Below are positions 14,034-19,578 of a stretch of DNA of 19,578 bases, piece by piece. Under the pieces are notes generated by a model that worked only from the letters and a program-made list of their open reading frames with translations, ran no database searches and was not told where the DNA came from. The stretch is from Candidatus Neomicrothrix sp. UBA2983 (GTDB taxonomy: Bacteria; Actinomycetota; Acidimicrobiia; Acidimicrobiales; MedAcidi-G1). Every line of letters starts with the position of its first letter. Position 1 is the stretch's first letter. The DNA lies in the NCBI GenBank assembly GCA_002346745.1, contig DEAL01000027.1, positions 1 to 19,578 on the forward strand, read 5' to 3'. The position numbers and the translations under genes are program-made.

Positions 14034-14039
14034 AGGGTA
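14034..14039 (-). promoter_or_regulatory. -10 hexamer TACCCT for the 200-residue hypothetical gene
   Basis: TACCCT on the minus strand lies 9 nt before the ATG at 14024. No ribosome binding site lies between. The divergent glycosylase-like gene has CACACT (14088-14093) 6 nt before its GTG, a weaker match. Confidence 0.45.
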
Positions 14040-14099
14040 GACGGTTCACACCTGGGCCCTGAAGCGACGGGCGGCGTCAAGTCGGGCCACACTGCCGCC

Positions 14100-15302
14100 G
14101 TGACCCGTACCGACCTGTCGCTGGCGGCCGCCCGTCGGCTGGCCCTCACCGCCCAGGGCTTCGCCGAGCCGCCGCCGCCGGGCCGGGTCGACGTGCGCCA
14201 CTTCCGGCGCGTGGTGGGGCGCATGGGGCTGCTCCAGTTGGACTCCGTGCAGACCGTCTGCCGCTCGCACTACCTGCCCGTCTACAGCCGCCTCGGCCCG
14301 TACGACCGGTCGGCGTTGGATGGCTGGCTGTGGGGCTCCGGCGAGGTGTTCGAGGCGTGGTCCCACGAGGCGTCGGTGCTGCCGGTCGCCGCCGAGCCGC
14401 TGTTGCGCTGGTGCAAGGCCCGTGCCGCGGTCGGCGAGACCTGGTCGGGGCTGCACGCCATGGGGACGAGGCAGGGCGACTACGTGGCCGGGGTGCTCGA
14501 CGAGGTCCGGCGCTCGGGGCCGCTGACCGGCGGTCAGATCAGCGATCCCCGACCCCGGCAGGGCACCTGGTGGGGTGGCAGGTCCGACGGGCGGCGGGCC
14601 CTCGACTGGCTGTTCCGCATCGGCGAGGTGGGGATCACCCGCAACGAACGGTTCGAGAAGCGGTTCTCGCCGCTGGCCGACCTCGTGCCCGCCGAGGTCC
14701 TCGAGCGGCCGACGCCGACCGTGGAGGAGGCACAGCGGGACCTGCTGGAGGCCGCCGCCCGCGCCCACGGGGTCGGGACGGCAGCCGATCTGGCCGACTA
14801 CTTCCGCATGCGGACGACCGAGGCCCGGCCACGCCTCGCCGAACTGGTCGAGGCGGACCGACTGGTCGAGGTCCGGATCGAGGGTTGGCGGGACCCGGCC
14901 TACCGGCACCCGGCCGTGTCGCTCCCGCGGGCGGTCAGGACGCGGGCGCTGTTGTCGCCGTTCGATCCGGTGGTGTGGTTCCGGCCCCGGGCCGAGCGGC
15001 TCTTCGGCTTCCGGTACCGGATCGAGATCTACGTGCCGGCCCCGAAGCGGGAGTACGGCTACTACGTGCTGCCGTTCCTGCTGGGCGACGCACTCGTCGG
15101 CCGGGTCGACCTGAAGTCGGACCGGGCCACCGGGCGGCTCCTGGCCCGGGGGGTGTTCGCCGAGGACGGCGTCGACCGGGAACACGTGGCCGCCGAGCTG
15201 GCGGCCGAGCTCGACCGCCTGGCGGCGTTCCTGGGCCTGGACGAGGTGGCGGTGGGCCGGCGGGGCAACCTGGCGTCGGCGCTGCGAGCGGCGCGGCGCT
15301 GA
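14100..15302 (+). CDS. AlkZ/YcaQ-like winged-helix DNA glycosylase family protein (HTH_42)
   Basis: A 400-residue protein of the HTH_42 family. The hallmark is the catalytic-type motif Q-x-D: Gln46-Leu47-Asp48 within MGLLQLDSVQ, as in the YcaQ branch, whereas AlkZ proper has QxQ. Other family signatures are the SHYLPVYSRLG region, EAWSHEASVLP, and the C-terminal LLSPFDPVVW...FGFRYRIEIY with KREYGYYVLPFLLGD. Members excise interstrand-crosslinked or alkylated bases in DNA using tandem winged helices and act as DNA repair or self-resistance enzymes. Whether this one has that activity is inferred from the motif. No toxin or biosynthetic genes lie nearby. GTG 14100 is chosen because the family N-terminus begins there. 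The gene ends 3 bp before the convergent acyl-CoA synthetase gene. Confidence 0.88.
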   Translation: MTRTDLSLAAARRLALTAQGFAEPPPPGRVDVRHFRRVVGRMGLLQLDSVQTVCRSHYLPVYSRLGPYDRSALDGWLWGSGEVFEAWSHEASVLPVAAEPLLRWCKARAAVGETWSGLHAMGTRQGDYVAGVLDEVRRSGPLTGGQISDPRPRQGTWWGGRSDGRRALDWLFRIGEVGITRNERFEKRFSPLADLVPAEVLERPTPTVEEAQRDLLEAAARAHGVGTAADLADYFRMRTTEARPRLAELVEADRLVEVRIEGWRDPAYRHPAVSLPRAVRTRALLSPFDPVVWFRPRAERLFGFRYRIEIYVPAPKREYGYYVLPFLLGDALVGRVDLKSDRATGRLLARGVFAEDGVDREHVAAELAAELDRLAAFLGLDEVAVGRRGNLASALRAARR

Positions 15303-15305
15303 GGT

Positions 15306-16766
15306 TCAGCTCCGGGCCCGGCGCCAGGCGGCGTGGCGGGCGAGGTGGCCGAGAGCGGCCACGGCCCGGTCGGCGGAGGCGTGGCAGAGGTGGCCGGCCT
15401 CCCGCACGGCGGCGACCAGCGGGTTGTCCGGCCGGGCGACCGCCAGTTCAGAGGCGACCAGCACCGGCTTGCCGTGGGTCCGCGTGGCGGCGGCGACGGC
15501 GTCGGCGTACCGGCGCTCCTGGCGCTCGTGGAAGTCGACGATCCGCTCGAGGTCGTGGTCGGGGTGGAACGGTCCGCTGCGGGTGAGGGCGGCCGTGTTG
15601 CCCTGGATGCCGAGTCCCAGTTGCACGATGGCGTCGATTCCCGGATGCCCGGCGGCGAGGTCGAGCAGTTCAGGGATGGTGTCGCGGGTCTCGCCGCCGG
15701 CCAGGTCGACCGGGTTGTTCCGGCTCCAGCGTGGGGGGAGCATCCCATCGATGGCGGCCCGCAGGTCGTCGGGGAGGGGTGCGAGCACCAGGTCGGGGTG
15801 GGCGGTGACGGCGTCGGCGGTCACGACGCCCCAGCCGCCCGCCGTCGTGAGCACGAGCACCCGGTTGCCGGCGGGCAGGGGCTGGGTGGCGAACGTGGCG
15901 GCGGCGTCGAAGGCCGACTCGATCGAGGACGCCCGGACCAGGCCGGCCTGGCGGGCCATCCCGTCGAAGACCCGGTCGTCGCTGGCCAACGATCCGGTGT
16001 GGGAGGCGGCCGCCCGCTGGCCGCCCGAGGTGGTACCGCCCTTGACGACGACGACCGGCAGGCGGGGCGTGATCCGTCGGACCCGCTCGAAGAACCCCCG
16101 GCCGTCGGGGAGGCCCTCGAGGTAGCAGAGGGCCACGTCGGTCTCGGGGTCCTCGGCGAACCACTCGAGGTAGTCGGCGACGCCGGTGGCGGCGGCGTTG
16201 CCGGCCGACACGGCCCTGCTGATGCCGATGCCGGTCTGGTCGGCGTAGTTGAGGAACGCCGACACGAAGTTCCCGGACTGGGACGCCACGGCGATGCGGC
16301 CGCGTGGCGGGAAGGGGGCGACGATCTGCGCACACAGCCCGGCCGGCGGGGAAACGACGCCCTGGCCGTTGGGGCCGGCGAGCACCAGGCCCAACTCGTC
16401 GGCTAGGGCGACCAGCCGCCGCTCGGCCTCGGCGCCGTCGGGACCGGCCTCCGAGTAGCCGCCGGCGGCGCAGAACACGGCCCGGACGCCGCGGACGGCG
16501 GCGGCGCGGACGATCTCCTCGTTGGCGGCCACCGGCGTGCACAGCACCAGCAGGTCGGCGACGCCGTCGGGCAGTGCCTCGATGGAGGGGTGCACGGGTA
16601 GGCCCAGGACGCTGCCCTCCTCCCGGCCGACGGCGACGACGGGGCCGGCGAATCCGCACGAGAGGATGTTGTGGAGGGCGACGAAGCCGAACTTGCCCGG
16701 ATGGCTGGACACGCCGGTGACGACCACGCCGCGGGGTTCGAACAGCGGCGACAGGTCGCGTGCCAT
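15306..16766 (-). CDS. ADP-forming acyl-CoA synthetase, alpha-type subunit
   Basis: A 486-residue protein with an N-terminal CoA-binding Rossmann domain (LFEPRGVVVTGVSSHPGKFG), then succinyl-CoA-ligase-like domains. GPNGQGVVSP is at 131-140 and SQSGNF at about 162-167. The catalytic phospho-histidine motif is ASHTGSLAS with His256. It forms an acyl-CoA from acid, CoA and ATP (or the reverse, with ATP synthesis) together with an ATP-grasp beta chain. Here the beta chain is the separate upstream gene, overlapping by 1 nt (TGATG), so the enzyme is split in beta-alpha order. The acyl substrate is unknown; acetate, short branched acids or aromatic acids are all possible. It is convergent with the glycosylase-like gene, leaving only 3 bp between stops. 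Confidence 0.9.
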   Translation of the reverse strand: MARDLSPLFEPRGVVVTGVSSHPGKFGFVALHNILSCGFAGPVVAVGREEGSVLGLPVHPSIEALPDGVADLLVLCTPVAANEEIVRAAAVRGVRAVFCAAGGYSEAGPDGAEAERRLVALADELGLVLAGPNGQGVVSPPAGLCAQIVAPFPPRGRIAVASQSGNFVSAFLNYADQTGIGISRAVSAGNAAATGVADYLEWFAEDPETDVALCYLEGLPDGRGFFERVRRITPRLPVVVVKGGTTSGGQRAAASHTGSLASDDRVFDGMARQAGLVRASSIESAFDAAATFATQPLPAGNRVLVLTTAGGWGVVTADAVTAHPDLVLAPLPDDLRAAIDGMLPPRWSRNNPVDLAGGETRDTIPELLDLAAGHPGIDAIVQLGLGIQGNTAALTRSGPFHPDHDLERIVDFHERQERRYADAVAAATRTHGKPVLVASELAVARPDNPLVAAVREAGHLCHASADRAVAALGHLARHAAWRRARS

Positions 16767-17413
16767 CAGGCGGCATCCCCGGTCTCGACGAGTGCGTCGA
16801 CGGCCACGGGCCGCCCGTCGACCACGATGAGCGGGTTCAGGTCGACGGCGCGGACCGCCGGATCGTCGGCGATGGCCGAGAGGGCGAGCAGCGTGTCGGC
16901 CAGGGCGTCACGGTCGACGGCGGGCTCGCCACGGAACTCGCCCAACAGGGCCTGGGTGCCGAGGTCGCCGATGAGCTCGAGGGCGTCGATCCGGTCGAGG
17001 GGCGCCAGCCGGAAGGCCACGTCGGCGACCGCCTCGGCCAGCACGCCGCCGACGCCGAGCATGACGCACGGGCCGAACTGCTCGTCGTGGACGAGGCCGG
17101 CGATGAGTTCGCGGTTGCCGCGCACCATCGAACTGACCAGCAGTTCGACCTCGCCGTCCTCGGGTCGGGCGGCGTCGAGGAGGTCGGCGGCAGCGGCGGT
17201 GACCTCGGCGACCGTGCCGAGGCCGAGCCGGACGAGGCCACGCTCGGTCTTGTGGGCGATGGTGGCGCCGCAGAGCTTGACGACCACCGGCAGGCCGAGC
17301 GCCTCGGCGGCGGCACCGGCGGCCTCGGGATCGCCTGCCGTCGCCCACGGCGAGACCGCCACGCCGGCGGCCTCGGCGAGGCGGCGCGAATCGGCTTCGG
17401 AGAGGGTCGGCAT
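16766..17413 (-). CDS. ADP-forming acyl-CoA synthetase, beta-type (ATP-grasp) subunit
   Basis: A 215-residue ATP-grasp subunit. It starts with the typical LSEADSRRLAEAAGVAVSPW helix. The nucleotide-binding PVVVKLCGATIAHKTERGLV follows, where relatives usually have SPxIxHKxxxGGV, so the Ser-Pro is Cys-Gly and one Gly is Leu. The metal/nucleotide segment is MLGVGGVLAEAVADVAFRLAPLD, and AVDLNPLIVVDGRPVAVDA closes the domain. It supplies ATP binding and phosphorylates the histidine in the alpha subunit. The ATG at 17413 has no Shine-Dalgarno but a TAGGAA hexamer 7 nt upstream, suggesting a leaderless two-gene transcript. A GC hairpin separates it from adenosine deaminase. Its stop overlaps the alpha start by one base, so the pair is translationally coupled. 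Confidence 0.89.
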   Translation of the reverse strand: MPTLSEADSRRLAEAAGVAVSPWATAGDPEAAGAAAEALGLPVVVKLCGATIAHKTERGLVRLGLGTVAEVTAAAADLLDAARPEDGEVELLVSSMVRGNRELIAGLVHDEQFGPCVMLGVGGVLAEAVADVAFRLAPLDRIDALELIGDLGTQALLGEFRGEPAVDRDALADTLLALSAIADDPAVRAVDLNPLIVVDGRPVAVDALVETGDAA

Positions 17414-17420
17414 CGCCGGG

Positions 17421-17426
17421 TTCCTA
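17421..17426 (-). promoter_or_regulatory. -10 hexamer TAGGAA for the acyl-CoA synthetase pair
   Basis: TAGGAA on the minus strand, 7 nt before the beta-subunit ATG. It departs from TANNNT at the last base but has the same spacing as other leaderless starts in the window. Confidence 0.35.
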
Positions 17427-17433
17427 GCACGTT

Positions 17434-17448
17434 CCGGCCGACGGCCGG
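17434..17448 (-). terminator. GC hairpin between adenosine deaminase and the acyl-CoA synthetase genes
   Basis: CCGGCC-gac-GGCCGG is a perfect 6-bp GC stem with a 3-nt loop, 25 bp downstream of the adenosine deaminase stop on the minus strand and just upstream of the next promoter. It supports two separate transcription units. Confidence 0.45.
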
Positions 17449-17473
17449 CAGGTGGGTCGGCCGGGGGAGGGGG

Positions 17474-18565
17474 TCAGGCCGCCAGCGCCGCGTAGCCGGG
17501 CTTGATGACGTCCTCGATGATGGCGAGGCGCTCGTCGAACGGCAGGAAGGCGCTCTTCATGCCGTTCACGGTGAGCCAGCGGAAGTCGTCGAGGCCCCAG
17601 CCGAACGCCGACTCGAGGGCGGCGAACTCGGAGGACATCGACACGCCGCTCATGAGCCGGTTGTCGGTGTTGACCGTGACCCGGAAGTCGAGCGACCGCA
17701 GCAGGCCGATGGGGTGGTCGGCGATCGAGTCGACGGCGCCGGTGTGGACGTTCGACGTCGGGCAGAGTTCGAGCGGGATGCGACGGTCGCGGACGAAGGC
17801 GGCGAGGCGGCCCAGGTGGTGGGTGCCGTCGCCGTCAGTGGTGACGTCGTTGACGATCCGGACGCCGTGGCCGAGCCGCTCGGCGCCGCAGAACTGGACG
17901 GCCTCCCAGATCGATGCCGGGCCGAACGCCTCGCCGGCGTGGATCGTGAAGTGGAAGTTCTCCCGCTGCAGGTACTGGAAGGCCTCGAGGTGCCGGGTTG
18001 GCGGATACCCGGCCTCGCGACCGGCGATGTCGAAGCCGACGACGCCGTGGTCCCGGTACCGGACCGCCAGCGCGGCGACCTCGGGGGAGTCGGTGTCGGT
18101 GCGCATCGCCGTGAGCAGCGTGCGGATCGTGAGGTTCGTGCCCGCCGAGCCCTCGGCGAAGCCCGCCAGCACGGCCTCGACGACCTCGTCGGGTGCCAGC
18201 CCCTGCGACGTGTGCAGGGACGGGGCGAAGCGGACCTCGGCGTAGACGGCGCTGTCGGCGGCCAGGTCGGCGGCGCACTCGGCGGCGACCCGGTGGCAGG
18301 CCTCGGCGTGCTGCATGACGCCGACGGTGTGGGCGAAGGTCTCGAGGTAGAGGCCGAGGTCGCGCCGGCTAGCCCCGCGGAGGAACCAGTCGGCCAGTTC
18401 GTCGACGTCGGTGGCCGGCAGGTCGGCGTAGCCGTGGGCGTCGGCCAGTTCGAGGACGGTGGCGGGTCGCAGGCCACCGTCCAGGTGGTCGTGCAGGACG
18501 ACCTTGGGGGCCTGCCGGATGGTGGCCGGGTCGAGAAGTGGACCGGATGCCGGTGCTTCCGCCAT
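17474..18565 (-). CDS. add: Adenosine deaminase
   Basis: A 363-residue TIM-barrel deaminase converting adenosine or deoxyadenosine to inosine forms in the cytoplasm. Zinc ligands are His25 and His27 (LHDHLDGG), His209 (IHAGE, with catalytic Glu212) and Asp301. His233 (RLGHG) is the usual catalytic base. CPTSNVHTG and VNTDNRLMSG are conserved. The second Asp of the usual TDDP is Asn302 here, which I recall as common in actinobacterial enzymes. ATG 18565 is preferred to an in-frame start at 18616 because a TAGCCT hexamer ends 5 nt before it, while the longer form adds an unconserved 17 residues that cross the promoter. It is divergent from the MTA/SAH deaminase-like gene, with which it shares a 65-bp control region. 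Confidence 0.95.
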   Translation of the reverse strand: MAEAPASGPLLDPATIRQAPKVVLHDHLDGGLRPATVLELADAHGYADLPATDVDELADWFLRGASRRDLGLYLETFAHTVGVMQHAEACHRVAAECAADLAADSAVYAEVRFAPSLHTSQGLAPDEVVEAVLAGFAEGSAGTNLTIRTLLTAMRTDTDSPEVAALAVRYRDHGVVGFDIAGREAGYPPTRHLEAFQYLQRENFHFTIHAGEAFGPASIWEAVQFCGAERLGHGVRIVNDVTTDGDGTHHLGRLAAFVRDRRIPLELCPTSNVHTGAVDSIADHPIGLLRSLDFRVTVNTDNRLMSGVSMSSEFAALESAFGWGLDDFRWLTVNGMKSAFLPFDERLAIIEDVIKPGYAALAA

Positions 18566-18570
18566 GGCGC

Positions 18571-18576
18571 AGGCTA
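18571..18576 (-). promoter_or_regulatory. -10 hexamer TAGCCT for adenosine deaminase
   Basis: TAGCCT on the minus strand, 5 nt before the ATG at 18565. It is the same hexamer as at pepN, and there is no Shine-Dalgarno. Confidence 0.5.
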
Positions 18577-18593
18577 CCGGAACCGCCGCGGGC

Positions 18594-18603
18594 ACGGGCC
18601 CGT
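18594..18603. promoter_or_regulatory. 10-bp perfect palindrome between two divergent deaminase promoters
   Basis: ACGGGCCCGT is self-complementary over all ten bases. With 17-bp spacers, the -35 elements of both divergent promoters would fall on it. It is a candidate shared operator, though a 10-bp GC palindrome can also occur by chance. Confidence 0.35.
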
Positions 18604-18617
18604 CCGGCTCCGGCAAC

Positions 18618-18623
18618 TAGCGT
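18618..18623 (+). promoter_or_regulatory. -10 hexamer TAGCGT for the MTA/SAH deaminase-like gene
   Basis: TAGCGT, 7 nt before the GTG at 18631, with no Shine-Dalgarno. It has the same arrangement as the other leaderless starts. Confidence 0.5.
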
Positions 18624-18630
18624 CCGGTTG

Positions 18631-19578
18631 GTGGGAAGGGTGCGCTACCTGGCCGACACGGTCCTGACCTGTGACGAGGCGGGCACGGTGCACTCGCCGG
18701 GCGCGCTCGACGTCGAGGACGGCCGCGTCGCCTGGGTGGGTACCGCCGGGGAGGCGCCGGCGGTCGACGCGCTCGAGGTCCGCGACCTGGGCGGCCTGCT
18801 CATGCCGGGGCTCGTGAACGCCCACTGCCACACGCCGATGACGCTCGTCCGCGGCGCCGGTGACGGGTTGCCGCTGTGGCGCTGGCTGACGGAGGCCATG
18901 TGGCCGCGGGAGGGCCGGATGGCGCCCGAGGACGTTTGGTGGGGGATGGCACTGGGCTCAGCCGAGATGCTGCAGGCGGGGGTCACGACGAGCTGCGAGA
19001 TGTACCTCCACGAGGAGTCCGTGGTCGAGGCCGCCCGGGCGTCGGGGGCACGCCTCGTGATGACGCCGGGCGTCGTGTCGGCGCTGCACCCGGACGACTC
19101 CGGGGAGGGGCGGGCGCAGGACGTCGTGGACTTCCACGCCCGCCACCACGACCCGACCGGACGGATCACGGTCGGGGTGGCCCCGCACTCGGCCTACGAC
19201 CTGGGCGTGGACCGGGTCGTGGAGCTGGCCGAGCTGGCCCGCTCGCTGGACGTCGTCCTCCACGTCCACCTGGCGGAGACCGCCCAGGAGAGCGAGGGGC
19301 TCGAGGCCGAGCACGGGGCAAGCGTCGTTCGGATCCTCGCCGACCACGGGGTGTTCGGGGGCCGGGTCCTGGCCGCACACTGCGTCTGGGTCGACGACGA
19401 CGACATCGGGGTGCTGGCCGCCCACGACGTGGCGGTGGCCCACTGCCCGGTGTCCAACATGAAGCTGGGATCGGGTGTGGCGCCGGTGGCCGCCATGCTC
19501 GAGGCCGGCGTGACCGTGGCGCTGGGGACCGACGGGCCGGCCTCCAACGACACCCTCGACCTCTGGGAGGAGGTCAAG
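18631..19578 (+). CDS. mtaD: Amidohydrolase, 5-methylthioadenosine/S-adenosylhomocysteine deaminase type (3' end outside window)
   Basis: 316 codons are open from GTG 18631 to the window edge; about 100 more residues would be expected. The N-terminal beta-sandwich (VRYLADTVLTCDEAG) is followed by the metal motif NAHCHTPMTLVRG (His65, His67), then DGLPLWRWLTEAMWPRE, typical of MtaD. Further metal and catalytic residues are His213 and Glu216 (HVHLAET), His250 (AAHCVW) and Asp301 (LGTDGPASND). SNMKLGSGVAP is the usual substrate loop. Such enzymes deaminate S-adenosylhomocysteine, 5'-methylthioadenosine or adenosine in the cytoplasm. Related guanine or triazine hydrolases cannot be fully excluded. 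Sharing a promoter region with adenosine deaminase favours the purine-nucleoside assignment. A second GTG at 18640 would drop three residues. The start looks leaderless. Confidence 0.88.
   Translation, partial: MGRVRYLADTVLTCDEAGTVHSPGALDVEDGRVAWVGTAGEAPAVDALEVRDLGGLLMPGLVNAHCHTPMTLVRGAGDGLPLWRWLTEAMWPREGRMAPEDVWWGMALGSAEMLQAGVTTSCEMYLHEESVVEAARASGARLVMTPGVVSALHPDDSGEGRAQDVVDFHARHHDPTGRITVGVAPHSAYDLGVDRVVELAELARSLDVVLHVHLAETAQESEGLEAEHGASVVRILADHGVFGGRVLAAHCVWVDDDDIGVLAAHDVAVAHCPVSNMKLGSGVAPVAAMLEAGVTVALGTDGPASNDTLDLWEEVK

Noticed and set aside
1..19578. CRISPR arrays, tRNA or rRNA genes, insertion sequences, toxin-antitoxin pairs
   Set aside because: Scanned for regularly spaced repeats, cloverleaf-like stems with CCA ends, transposase motifs and small paired genes; nothing supportable was found.

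Overview
The window is high-GC DNA (about 70% or more by eye) with dense gene packing, many GTG starts, 1-10 bp gene overlaps and Thr-rich lipoprotein linkers. Together with a sterol/acyl-CoA catabolic gene set this suggests an actinobacterium, probably of the Acidimicrobiia type. The taxonomy is inferred from style and gene content, not measured.

Region 1 (1-7471) is a catabolic locus. On the minus strand an enoyl-CoA hydratase is coupled to a lipoprotein cut by the window edge. Divergent from it runs a plus-strand cluster: Zn alcohol dehydrogenase, two DUF35/OB-fold proteins, two SCP2-thiolase-like (Ltp-type) proteins, a small [3Fe-4S]-type ferredoxin, an FAD ferredoxin reductase and a lipoprotein with two related Cys-pair segments. 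Neither thiolase-like protein has the usual thiolase catalytic residues, and neither OB-fold protein has zinc-ribbon cysteines. The best reading is a retro-aldolase complex for acyl-CoA or sterol side chains, like the actinobacterial Ltp/ChsH2 systems. The ferredoxin and reductase probably serve a cytochrome P450 encoded outside the window.

Region 2 (7461-11599) holds aminopeptidase N on the minus strand, an unrecognised 76-residue basic protein followed by a very strong hairpin, and an adenosine-kinase-like PfkB kinase.

Region 3 (about 11649-12520) is the one compositionally foreign stretch, about 55% GC where sampled. It carries a single minus-strand two-TM protein with a C-terminal DUF2510-like motif. 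Just outside its left edge a gene start with its own promoter stops after ten codons, as if an older gene had been cut off there.

Region 4 (12542-19578) holds a dienoyl-CoA isomerase-like crotonase, an unrecognised 200-residue protein divergent from an AlkZ/YcaQ-like DNA glycosylase, a split ADP-forming acyl-CoA synthetase (beta then alpha, 1-nt overlap), adenosine deaminase, and the start of a divergent MTA/SAH deaminase-type amidohydrolase. Adenosine kinase, adenosine deaminase and the MTA/SAH deaminase together indicate purine-nucleoside salvage and handling of methionine-cycle by-products.

A theme across the window is a TANNNT -10 hexamer 5-9 nt before the start codon of many first genes that lack a Shine-Dalgarno sequence, pointing to widespread leaderless transcription. 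Genes inside operons mostly have ordinary ribosome binding sites or overlapping starts.
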